A stretch of DNA of 64,000 nt from Vermamoeba vermiformis (taxonomy: Eukaryota > Tubulinea > Echinamoebida), in contig JBEWZL010000166.1 of the NCBI GenBank assembly GCA_045837725.1, forward strand, positions 186,001 through 250,000, read 5' to 3'. Below, one piece after another: positions 31,465 to 41,767 of this stretch (position 1 is the stretch's first letter; each line of letters starts with the position of its first letter). The position numbers and the translations under genes were made by a program. Below the pieces are notes generated by a model that had not been told where the DNA came from, did no database searches, and was given only the letters and a program-made list of their open reading frames with translations.

Positions 31465-33976
31465 CTACTGTTTTTGGTGCGATTGCTTTAAATTTGGGAA
31501 GCGATCTGCGATGAGAGGATAGTCGGGGCGTGATCGAGCTTGTTCGCTCATATCTCGCTGCAATTGAGCTATGTACAATGGCGTGAGTGACGATGGAGCA
31601 GGAGGTGTTTGAGCATTCAACTTCTTGGCTACTCGATGCAGTACTTGTTCTAACAGCTGTTCGCTCACGTCTGATGCGGTTGTGTTACTTGGGCTTGCGT
31701 TCTTTAGGATCTTGTAACCAATACATTAGACTCGTCGCGTATTAATGATCAATGAGTGGAACGAGTTATTACCTACCTTTCGTTTCTTGTTCGGGTGAGG
31801 GTGATCAGCAGCATACGCATCAGAGAACGGATCTTGCTCTCGCTGCTTCTCTTGTCGCTGTACATCGCGTGCTACAATGTCATTCCAATCAGTAGGCACG
31901 CCAGGGATGACGGGCAAGGGCTCGGCATTGTTGTTGTTGTTGTTCACCACTCCCGGTACGCTCGATCCACTGTGCGCGGCATAGACCCGCAAGACGTAGT
32001 CAGTGATCATCGTGCTGCTCATGGTCATCAACTCAGCGGGCAGTTGCTCCATGTGCACGAGGGCAGTGACGATGTGTCTGATGACCAGTGCGGCACTCTC
32101 CACGCCCGCATCCAGCTCCGCACTCAACGCGCGCACCCACTGCACCAAGGCGCTGTGTACCAGGGTGCGCAGAGCTCCGCTGCGATCAGTGCCGCTCTCA
32201 CTGGTGCACCACTGCACGAGTGACTTGATGCTGGGGGTGAGTGCACTCATCGTGATGGCCACGTGCGCGTTGTTGGGCAGCTGTTGTTGCAGTTCACTCG
32301 GCAGCGCGGTGTGACGCACTTGCACTTCAAAGGCCTGCACGAGTTGTTCCGCAAACTTGTGTTGCGCATCAGTCACGTGACCGGTACTGCTCAGACGCGG
32401 CAGTTGTTCCGCCATCCAGCGCTGTCGCACGAGCGGTTGAATGCGGTCCCAACAGCTCCACTGACCCGCCATGAGTGCGAGGAGTTCGGGCACGGTCATG
32501 TGGTCCAGCACGGCCTGCATCAGCCAGCTCACGGCATCGCTGCTGTCCAAGTGCGCGGCAGGGTTCATGGCACTGATCGCAGCGCTCAACGTCGCGTTCT
32601 GTTGCGGCGCGGTCATGAGCTGATTGACCGCTGAGAACATCTGATTCAACATGGCACCAGTGGGGTTGTTCATCATGTTCGCTGTGGCCGAGGGTGGCAC
32701 GGTGCCACTCGTCGTACCCGGGGTGTTGGGTGCCGCGGTGGTGTTGGCAGGTGGCACAAAGGACTGCATCATCGAGTTCATCATTTGCATCAGCGGATTG
32801 GTGTTCGTGTTCGGTGCAGTGGTGGTGGTGGCAGGTCCTGAGGGCGGAACATTGCCTTGGCGACGGATGGTGATGAGCGGAATATTCATGTGCATCGTGT
32901 TCTGTGCATTCTCTGCACCAGGGTCTGCGGTGGCAATCTGATAGACCTGCATGTGCGGGGTGACATTGGTGTTGCTGGCTGGTGGCACGTAGTTGGGATC
33001 GATCAGCGTGCCCATATTTGGCGAGACGAGTGTCAGCATGATGCCCAATTGGTGCACAATCTGTTGCAGTTGTCGGATCTTCTCCGCATTGTTGTTTTGC
33101 GTCAACTCGCTGCGACGTGTCAATGCTTGACTGACACGTGTCAAAGTAGCGCTCACACGGTCCAGGAGGTGCGTGTCATTTGACGTCTCTTGCGGGGTGC
33201 CAGGTGCCACTCCGAGCTGCGTGAGTTGTTGATCGAGCGTGCTCAAGAACTGTCGCACGTGTGCGTGTCTGTCAGGTGCGGGCACAGTGCCCACCATGCC
33301 AGGTGGATTGGCAGTGACAGTTGGTGGCACACTGCCACTCACATTCTGCGGTGCGGCATTGGGACCACCGTTGATAGTGTTCAACAACGAGCCAATGATC
33401 TGATTGATGGGTGGAGGGGTGCCATCGTTGGGAATTGAGATGGTGCCCATGACCATATTAGGAAATGCAACGAAATTTCGCTGTTGTGTGGTAGTGTTGG
33501 TGTTGGGGGCAGTGGGCGGCGTCTGATTGGTCGCTGCTTGGACTTGCGGCTTGCGCTCCACCATGTGCAGCGTCTGACCTGTCTCTAGTCCTGCAGCGAG
33601 TGTTAGCGGATCTGTGTGCAGAGTGCGCATCGAGAGCAAGAGCTGAAATTGAAAGCGCAGTACACACCGAAATCTGCAGCAGTCTTGTCATCAGTCATGG
33701 CTTTGCCTTGAAATATGAGTCTTTGAATATCTGCACTAACATTGGAGACTTGTTCGATCTTCTTTTTGAGTTCTGGAACGCTGATCTAATATTGAAAATT
33801 AAAAAATTAATTTGCAAATATGGCGGAACAATTAAATAAAGTAGTCGATAATTATGCTGTTAGCTCTTAATTGTTGAAAATGGGCAGATAATAATTCTTA
33901 CATTTTTAGGCACGGTAATGGAATAGACATTTGAATTGAGGGTTTTAACATTGATGGTGATATCTTCAGCACTCAT
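31465..33976 (-). CDS. BAG6: BAG6-like ubiquitin-domain chaperone
   Basis: Holdase that delivers tail-anchored and mislocalised membrane proteins to GET/TRC or degradation. Start MSAEDITINVKTLNSNVY opens a ubiquitin-like domain: IQRLIFQGKAMTDDKTAADF, then GLETGQTLHMVERKP after the third intron, matching BAG6 (LIYQGRVLQDDK, IHLVERAP). A long Pro/Thr/Asn/Met-rich middle follows, then a helical region. The BAG6-like C-terminal segment has QDPFSDAYAADHPHPNKKRK (family DAFSDAYLSGMPAKRRK), including the nuclear signal. The last exon ends PDYPLIADRFPNLKQ. Most of the protein (about 33616-31740) lies in one large exon. An exonic TGACACGTGTCA occurs at 33132. Confidence 0.88.
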
Positions 33977-34131
33977 CTTTGCACTGTAGTATATATATAC
34001 ACGTTACTAGTGATACAAAGAGCTGTGGGTGCTCAATTCAACAACAACAAATAATGAGCTCAGATGACGTGTCATAAAAATTTTTATTTCGCAATTTGAA
34101 TATGCACAGAATATTTACAATGGTGTATTAA

Positions 34132-34444
34132 TTATTCATAATCACCTGGACGACGAGGCACTCGCTTATTGTCCCACTTAGTGAATACTTGCTGATCTTC
34201 CAGTTTCTGAACGGATCCAAATCGTTAATTCCGCATTAAATCAACCTTATATGCCATCAATTACCTCCAATTCTTTTTCAAGTTCAAATTTAGGAGCAGG
34301 GCGCGTGGGTCGATTGACTTTCGCGAGTTCAATGCCGCGATCGTGTCGCTCGTACTTGGCTTGACTCATTTGCGTCATGAAGAGCGTGCCGCCAATGACA
34401 ATCGCAATGAACGGCACCCCAAACTTGAGGAACTGCTTGCTCAT
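34132..34444 (-). CDS. COX16: Cytochrome c oxidase assembly factor COX16
   Basis: Small inner-membrane assembly factor for complex IV. MSKQFLKFGVPFIAIVIGGTLFM forms one transmembrane helix; QMSQAKYERHDRG matches the conserved FxQxRYExxDR motif after the helix; the C-terminus has DQQVFTKWDNKRVPRRPGD. About 85 residues and two exons. The longer in-frame start at 34567 (MWWLLFRNFRLNLPPP) is possible, but the short form agrees with COX16 in other eukaryotes. Confidence 0.85.
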
Positions 34445-34597
34445 AGCTCTGTGCTCTTGTCCTCTCTTGCTGCTAATTTTGGCACCGATTCCCGATCCTT
34501 CCGGAGACTGAAAAGCACGTGGCGGTGGAAGGTTTAAACGAAAATTTCTGAATAATAACCACCACATTATCTACTACCACCAGAATACTAGCACCAC

Positions 34598-35345
34598 ATG
34601 AAAGCAGTACTGTTAGTGCTCGTGATTGTCGCGCTCACAGGAGTGCTGAGCAAGACCCCTCCAGTGTGGCCCAAGCAATTCGATGCTGCCTTTGATGTAC
34701 TCGTACCCAAATACGTAAGATTGTACTCGCCTATGTGCTCGTCATACTCACACTCAGCTGCAGGGAGCTGGATTCGTTCAGAAAGGTCATGTGTTCTACG
34801 ATTGGACGCTGCGTACCATGCGCGCTGATTACTATGACTGGTGCATCCCTCTCTTCGGCAAGAAGCGAGCTTCGATGGGCCTATATAACGAAACCTGCAC
34901 GTTCTTAATGACCAAAGTGGGCACTTACTTCATCAGCCCTGATTTCCCGATCGAATCTGATCGGTGCTGTTTGTTTGAGTCAGGACTGGCTATGCCCATC
35001 CCTAATTGGCTCTCTAACACGCAGTACAACGGCACGGTGACTATTCGCAATCAACTATGCGATCTCTGGTGGTTCCCAGGCACGAGTAAGTACCGGATGG
35101 AGTGCCGCACCTGATGACTCACCTATCGTGCGATTGTAGGTAACCCCGATCAACCATACTACGGATACTACGACCGAGCAGACGACGAGACACCAGTGCG
35201 CTTCTTGGGTCTGAGCTCCATCGGCGAGACACTGCTCGACTACACCTCGTATCACATCGGACCCAGCGATCCCAGTCTATTCGCACCCCCACCCAACTGC
35301 GAGCAGGCGTGTGTCAGTCCCCCGCCCCCCTCTATCATGTTGTAA
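34598..35345 (+). CDS. Secreted Cys-rich protein, ependymin-like
   Basis: [18 protein letters not shown] is a clear signal peptide. The mature part, about 200 residues over three exons, has the pattern FYDWTLRTMRADYYDWC, NETCTFLMTKVGTYFI, RCCLFESGLAMPIPNWL and CDLWWFPGT. The order Tyr-Asp-Trp...Cys...CTFLM...CCLF recalls ependymin-related secreted lipid-binding proteins found in many protists and animals. NETC and NGTV are potential glycosylation sites. No membrane helix follows the signal. It lies head-to-head with COX16 (150 bp between starts). Family assignment is tentative and the ligand unknown. Confidence 0.65.
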
Positions 35346-35416
35346 ATGCAGTAAATAGTGTGCACACAGCGCAGTTAACTGAGCAGTATTTACATCTCCG
35401 TTGAGTGCTGCAGAGC

Positions 35417-36850
35417 TCAACCGAGTCTATGGTACATGATCAGCAGACACTCTTTGACTGCTTCAATGTAGCGGATCCAACACGACAGCGCGGTGGACTT
35501 GTTGTACCCTGCGAGGCCCAATCGATCGTAGTAGAGCGGCAGTTCATCTTCAATCACATTCAGCAGCACATCAACGTCACTCGCACTCAGTTCTGCGCGC
35601 AGACAGGGCTCGGCGATCTTGTCCGCGAGGTCCACAAAGATGTCTTTGAAGTGCTTGGCGTGCGAGAGATTGTAGCCGATGGAGAACAGCTCTTTGAGCA
35701 CATTGCCCAGCTTGTGCATCAGCGCACTCATCTTGCGACTCTCGAGCCGCGCACTCAACTTGTCCTTCACGCTGTGCTTGAACTCCGACAGCTGTTCGGT
35801 GATTTGATTCTTCAGCTCGCGCAGCACGGAGATCATGCGCGTGTCCAGATAGACGCTCTGTGCCTCGCCCAACATCACTGCTGTGCCGCGCAGATTGTCG
35901 CTCGTGCTCACCACCACCGTCCAGCGCGTCATCAGTACATTCGCCAGCGACTCCAAGTCACTGTAGCGCAGTGCTGATACGCGCTTGCGTGTCTCGAAGC
36001 GATGATGCACCAAGAAGAGTGCTCGTGCATATGTACTGCATAGGGGGGTGAGTGGACTGCGTGTCGTGCGCACAGTACTGCTTACCAGGCGAGTTCACGC
36101 GGTATTAAGAAGTGGTGTTGTATGAACTCGACGATAGATGTGTCCATTACACCACGCGTACTGGCACTCGTGTTGCTTGGCTGCGTACTCGTCGCGTTGG
36201 CTGCAGCTGATTGGCTGTTGCTCTTCAGCGCGGCCATCACTCGCTTGCGTATGCGGCGCAAATTGTCAAACTAGAATGGGCTTAGTTACGTGCGGCACGG
36301 CGATGATAATGGCACGCCTACCTGTCTGCGGCAACTCTTGAACTTAATTTGAAGTCGATCGCCGATCTCGTCAAGTTCTTTGCGTAATTTAGCTCGTAAT
36401 TTTTTTCCGATAAACTCTTTGACAAGATCGCCATCAATTGTATAGTACCTAATTAATCCGTCAATTATGTATTGTATCGTCAGTGAGCTGCGTACTGGTT
36501 TAAGATTTCTTGTTGGATCGAAGGTTCGATATTGAACAACACTTGTTGACTTAATGACTTGGGGTGCATTAAATAGTGTTCTAGCATTAAGAAGTTGCGA
36601 TATTGGTCGAGTACGTCACGCACGACAAGTTCGCTATCAAATTGTATTGCTTTCTTATTCTTACGCAGTTGTTGCGCTACTTTTTGAGCTAGTAATATAT
36701 TAATATTAATATTAATGATGATTATTCGTGATAACAACATCATGATGACTCACCTTTTACACCATTCACCCACGAGTTAAAGATCCGCAGGTCAATACGG
36801 ATTGGGTCTGCCACAAACACCCAAATTTCATCTTGAATAGGTGTCGCCAT
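35417..36850 (-). CDS. FIBP: FIBP family (FGF1 intracellular-binding protein-like)
   Basis: Conserved cytosolic/nuclear protein known in humans as FGF1-intracellular-binding protein, which long predates FGF. Start MATPIQDEIWVFVADPIRID, then IFNSWVNGVK. Matching family blocks: LDQYRNFLMLEHYLMHPKSL, FIGKKLRAKLRKELDEI, KSCRRQFDNLRRI, RELA-YARALFLVHHRFETRK and DIFVDLADKIAEPC. It ends CLLIMYHRLG, close to human CLLRLYHD. About five exons. Divergent from the coiled-coil gene at 37008, with 157 bp between starts. Molecular role outside animals is unknown. Confidence 0.92.
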
Positions 36851-37007
36851 CAGTGCGTGCTCAATAAGTCACTAGCGAAGAGAGCACTGATTTTTGCCCA
36901 TCAAACTTGTGCGCTGATTTTTGACGGTCAAATCTTCGCGACCGTTTTTTTTTTGCCCGCGCAAAAATATTTGAACTTAATCGATTCGACAGCGCTCATA
37001 AAACACA
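36851..37007. promoter_or_regulatory. Divergent promoter with E2F-like element
   Basis: The 157 bp between FIBP and the coiled-coil gene contain TTTTTTTTGCCCGCGCAAAA at about 36949-36968, which reads as an E2F/DP-like site (GCGCAAAA / TTTTGCCCGC on opposite strands), and TTTTTGACGGTCAAA at about 36918. Cell-cycle control is inferred, not shown. Confidence 0.45.
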
Positions 37008-38007
37008 ATGGCGAGCCCTGAAAGTGATATTGGCGGCGTTAATACACGCTCGCAAAAATTCTCGGAGGTCAATTTAATGAATTTAGTTTATTTTGGAACT
37101 CCAACCCAAAAAGAAATCCAACAAGACTTCGATATAATTGATTCCCTCGATAAATATACACACTTAGAGCCTGTTCAGCGCATACTAAGTCAAGAGCGAC
37201 TAGCAGCAGTAATGAAATTGCAGCGCGTAATTCGATCGAAGCTTAACAAAAAGAAACAAGAAGACTTCTTCGCTCCCGCCAATATAACCAACAATGCCAT
37301 ACCAGACACAGCAGATGTTAATTTGGTAGTCGATAAATTCAAAGAGATGAATGAACAATGGACCAAGAGTGTCGAGTTATTGGATGCAGAACAATTTAAA
37401 GCCGCACGAAGCAAGGTAAAGCGCTAAACTGTGCTCCGCGATGGCACTTACATTATTGCAGGGTATTTCCGACGATCAATGGGGTGTACTGACAAAAGAT
37501 CTGCTCGATTGCAAGTCAAAACTACACCAAATCCGGGAGAAGCGAGAGACCCTACTGCAAGAGCTGCAACTGCGAGAAGAAGAGGAGAAGTTAGTTATGC
37601 AACGACACTCTGCACGCGTTGAACAGCTGAAGCAACAATTAACGCGCATTGATCGCGAAAAGACAGAATTACTCGCGCAGATCGAGCGCGGTGATGTGTC
37701 TGAACTGCTGGCGATGGATCTGCCTGACGAACTCTCGTACCCTGACAGCCGCAGACCTGGTGCAGTACCAAGTGATGAGGGTCGCAAGAAAAAGCGTGTT
37801 GTGTCTTGGGCTCAAGTGGAGTCAGATGCGGTACAAAGTCACAGTCCGAAGCGCATTCAACCAGCGCGACCGTGCTTGAAGAAGCGTGCGGATGACAAAG
37901 AGAATAGAGGCCACAATAATACTAACCACAGTGGTCGTTCACAGCTGCGTCCTCCGTCGTTGAATCATCAGTTCTTCAAAGCCATTCCGCACAAGCCAGT
38001 GCTGTAG
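37008..38007 (+). CDS. Coiled-coil protein with KEN box and PP1-docking-like motif
   Basis: I do not recognise the family. Two exons (37008-37415, 37462-38007) give about 317 residues. The N-terminal part has NTRSQKFSEVNLMNLVYFG. A long predicted coiled coil runs from about GVLTKDLLDCKSKLHQIREK to DREKTELLAQIERG. The tail is basic: RKKKRVVSWAQ fits the PP1-docking RVxF/W consensus, HSPKR is a minimal CDK site, and DDKENRG is a KEN box (APC/C degron). It ends FFKAIPHKPVL. With an E2F-like promoter element, these suggest a cell-cycle or chromosome protein. This is inference from short motifs, each of which can occur by chance. Confidence 0.7.
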
Positions 38008-38148
38008 GACCAGCGTGAATAGTTCTCATGTCTTGTAAATAGCGTGTAGTGTATGAGTATAGTAAACTCAAGTGTTTATTATATAGCACGTGTTTATTAC
38101 AATCAACTGTACAAGGAATGCGACTAATTAGAGGGCACAAGAACAGTG

Positions 38149-40571
38149 TTATTTGTTGGGCTTCTTAGGGTACTGCTGCTTGTGACCGTGTTGCTTGTTA
38201 TTATGACCACCGTTCTTATTGAAGTGCTGCTGTGTCTTGTTCTTAATGGAGGCCACTAAGCTGCTCAATGGTCGTTCGCTCTGCTCAGCTGTTACATCCG
38301 TCGCGTGACTTTGTTGACGTTGTTTGGCTTTAACTTGATTGATTGCACTCACTGCACTAGTCTTCTTCGCTTGTGGATTGGTGGGATCAATAGCGAATCG
38401 CGGATCTGAAGTCAAGCGAGCGAATCTAGGATCCAGAGTGAAATCAGCGCTCTTGTCTTTATCAGCAGAGTGACTGCTCTTGTGCTTCTTATGCGGTCTC
38501 TCATCCTCATCGTGCTCAGTGTCGCTCTTGGTCTTGAGATCAGTGATCAGCAACTCCAATTCAGCCTCGCTCTGTTTATTCTCAGAATTGTCTGCTTTCT
38601 TCTTGTCTTTGCGCTTGTTCTTCTTCTTGCTCGCTGCTGCAACATGAGTATTGCTCTCGTCACTACAAACTGCACACTTACCCTTAGCAGGTGCTGCGTC
38701 CTCGGCGTTGTGATCACCAAACGGATCTGCCTCGTCGTACTCGCGCTCAGACTCCTCTTCTTCCTCCTCTCGCTTGCGCTTGCGGTGTTCACGCTTCTTC
38801 TCGCGACGCTTGTCCAAATACTGCTCCCACACTGTCTTGTCTTTGTCCTCTTCCGCGCGCTTCTTCTTCTCGAGCAGTTGTTCCGCGAGCTCGCTGAGTC
38901 CGCTGGTGAAGGTTACTTCCATGTCCATGTCCCCCTCGCTGCTGGCACTCTCTGCACCCTCGTCTTTGAAGCCACTCAGCAGGGCGGCGTAGCGTGCTCT
39001 GATCTTCTCTTTGTCGGTGGATTTGCTGGCGTGCAGTTAGTGACACGTGTCATTTGCAGATACATATCCCACGCTGCAAATATTGTCGCTTACCTCTCCT
39101 CATCACTCAGCTCCTCTTCGCTGCTCTCACTCGACGCGAGATAGGCGCTGAAGTCTGACTCCTTCACGCCGTAGCCCTTCTCATTCCTGTCACGTGCCAC
39201 GCGCCACACTTCGTTCATGACGCGCTGACGGTGCGGGTCTGTGCGGTCCCACGTGAGATCGATTTTCGTGTGTCCCACTGGCCCCGCACCGAATGTGGGT
39301 GGCTTGTAGTCAGCGGGCACATCGCTCGGCGTGGCAGATGAGGTCGGAGTGCGGTCCTCAAAGCTCTGGTCGTCGGGGATGTAGCGCAGATCCATGGCCT
39401 GTGAACTGCCTTCAATCTCCATGCCGTCCAGTGCCTCGTACAGCGCACGTGATGTGGCTAGGGAGTCGCAGATCACCACACCAAAGTAGTACCTAAGCAG
39501 TGTTATTATTAATAAGGGGCCATTGATTGTATCTGCGTGCTGTCGTACTTGAGTTTGGACAGCTCTCGCTTGCGCAGCTTGGGAATGCTGACTGCTTTTT
39601 TGCCTTTTTTGGACTCACTGCCCGATTTGGACACTGACTCCTCCTCGTGCTCACTCTCTTCACTGAACACATCGGGGCCTTGCTCCTGTTCACGTGCCAT
39701 TTGTTCGAGACCGAGATTGGACGGATAAATGTGCACGTGCAGGATGGAACCCTGACTCGGCACGAAGGACTGGCACACTGCCAGCAGATCCACTGCGCGC
39801 ATGTAGTCCCAGTCGCAGTTCAGCACGGCCAGGCGCTTGGTCTCGTCGCCCAGCGGAATATCTTCTTCGGGCTCGTCCTCCGCACTCTCTGCCAGGGCCT
39901 CATCATCGTCATCGGAGCTCTCCGAACTGCTGCTGGCATCACTGTCGCGCGGCACAGTCAACAGCCCAATGCGACCCTCTTCGCGCAGCTCCTCGTCCTC
40001 GTCGTCCAGTGCCTCTTCAGCGCTCTGATGCACGGACACCTCGTCTTCGGGCACCTCAGCCTCGTCCTCAGCGCGGTGCTCGTCCTCGAGTGCGTAGAAC
40101 TTCTTCAACTGACTCGCTTGATCGGTGCTCGCTCCTCGGCCATAGCGATCGATGTTTGCTGGCAAGAGGACGTCAGTTCTGATCTGGATCGCGGTTTGGA
40201 TCGGGGTGTTGAATATAATAGAAAAATAGGGCAAAAAATGACAGTAAATAAGTTATGAATATTCAGGTGTAAATTAACAAATTCGAGTGGCGATCTGCAT
40301 CAGATCTCTGATCGCAGACTGACTTACTGAAGTCGTTGAAGTTCTTGTCAGTGAACATGCGACTGAAACGATTGTCTATCTTCACCTTAGTCTCATTTTT
40401 GGGCAGCTTTTGAAAGCGCGGATCGAAGTGCAGTTTGGAGAAACGATCGTCCTTGATCGGCTGTTCATCGTCTTGACGGGGCTTGTTCTTGCCCTTAACA
40501 ACTTGCTTATTATTGCCGTTGTTATTGGGCCTTTTATTATTGTTATTGTTCTTATTCCTGTTGTTCATCAC
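38149..40571 (-). CDS. ESF1: Pre-rRNA processing protein ESF1
   Basis: Nucleolar factor for 18S rRNA maturation. Start MMNNRNKNNNNNKRPNN is Asn-rich. The conserved ESF1 head is DDRFSKLHFDPRFQKLPKN then KIDNRFSRMFTDKNF. A long acidic stretch (DDEDEELREEG, SSSESSDDDDE, EDEPEEDIPLG) precedes the RRM-like region RLAVLNCDWDYMRAVDLLAV and SILHVHIYPSNLG. Next come YYFGVVICDSLATSRALYEA and GPVGHTKIDLTWDRTDPHRQ. The C-terminus has the second NUC153-type repeat TLDPRFARLTSDPRFAIDP and a His/Asn/Lys tail. About five exons; the intron near 39041 contains TGACACGTGTCA. Confidence 0.93.
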
Positions 40572-40784
40572 TGCGCTGTAAATTCAATTGTTTGATCTGC
40601 ACAGCTAACGCTACCAGAGCGCACCTCTCCATATTCACTGCGATTACTCGTCCTTTTATCAATAGTACAGTAGTACCGTGGTATTAATCGCTCGCGTCAC
40701 TTGGACATACTTAATATCAAGCCGAAAATCAATCAGAAAAAATATTTGTCAAAAAATAATATAATTATTATTCCTAACAACAAG

Positions 40785-41684
40785 ATGTGGACTTGGCTCA
40801 TCCTATTCACCCTCACATACATGGCTGTGAGTGCAGTACTGACCCGCATCTGGTCCCAGCGCACCCCCGCGCTGCACGCAGGCAGTCCAGTACACGTGGT
40901 GCTGGTGGCTGCGCACCCCGATGACGAGGCCATGTTCTTCAGTCCCGCCATTCTCGCGCTCAAACTGCAATATGGTCCGCGACTCAAGCTGCATCTGTGC
41001 TGTCTCAGTGCAGGATATCTCAGTCCTGCGCAGCTGGCACGTGGCTACGATCGCGTGCGTGAACTGCGCGTGAGTGTGCGTGCCCTGGTCGAGGACTGGC
41101 ACGACGTGCACGTGGGGCATCAGATCGACGATCACAGTGCCGTGTGGCAGCCAGTCAAAGTGGCCTACGAACTGGCCCAAGCACTGCGTCACGTGACTGT
41201 GCACGTGCTGCTCACATTTGACCGGCAAGGTGCCAGTCAGCATCGTCATCACGTGACTGTGCATCGCGCCTGTCAACTGCTGCGCGCTGCTCTTCAACCA
41301 GGGCACGCCGAGGACCCTGAAGCGGAACAATTGCGTGCGCTGCTGGAGACTGGTGGCATTAATTTTCCGCCGCAGTGGCAACACGTGAGCTATTTTCAGC
41401 TCCGCAGCGTGTCATTGCCTTATAAGGTACGTGCAGCCGTTGAAGCGTTCACTGAACTAAACTCCTCACAGTACTTGGCGTGGCTCGCAGTGCCGTGGTT
41501 GCGGGTCATTTGCCAGGGCCCAGAGTTCAACAGCTCTACCAGGGCTCCACAACTGCTGCTGAGTCCCGCACCGAGTGTCACGTGGCAGGCGATGCGACTG
41601 CACCAGTCCCAATTCGTGTGGTTCAGAGTGCTGTACCTCACTGCTGCCTCGTACGTCTACTACAATGTGCTCGTGCCACTCTGA
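40785..41684 (+). CDS. PIGL: GlcNAc-PI de-N-acetylase (PIG-L)
   Basis: Second enzyme of GPI-anchor synthesis, on the ER membrane. MWTWLILFTLTYMAVSAVL is a membrane anchor. Zn-binding/catalytic motif AHPDDEAMFF (family HPDDE), then YDRVRELRVS and HQIDDHSAVW. The second metal/His block, FDRQGASQHRHHVTVH, aligns with the family FDxxGVSGHxNH. The C-terminus RLHQSQFVWFRVLYLTAASYVYYN matches the PIGL end. A 45-nt GT-AG intron (41427-41471) interrupts LPYK|YLAWL; it is a multiple of three and has no stop, so retention would add 15 residues. Confidence 0.92.
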   Translation: MWTWLILFTLTYMAVSAVLTRIWSQRTPALHAGSPVHVVLVAAHPDDEAMFFSPAILALKLQYGPRLKLHLCCLSAGYLSPAQLARGYDRVRELRVSVRALVEDWHDVHVGHQIDDHSAVWQPVKVAYELAQALRHVTVHVLLTFDRQGASQHRHHVTVHRACQLLRAALQPGHAEDPEAEQLRALLETGGINFPPQWQHVSYFQLRSVSLPYKVRAAVEAFTELNSSQYLAWLAVPWLRVICQGPEFNSSTRAPQLLLSPAPSVTWQAMRLHQSQFVWFRVLYLTAASYVYYNVLVPL

Positions 41685-41767
41685 GGGCTATTTTTAGAAC
41701 TGTCATTTATTGTTGACACGTGTCACTCAATTGCTATGTACAGAAGGAGGGTGCGGAATAACTCGTC

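Noticed and set aside
38470-39144. 224-codon plus-strand ORF opposite ESF1
   Set aside because: Leu/Val-rich because it is antisense to Lys/Glu-rich coding sequence; ESF1 motifs are on the minus strand.
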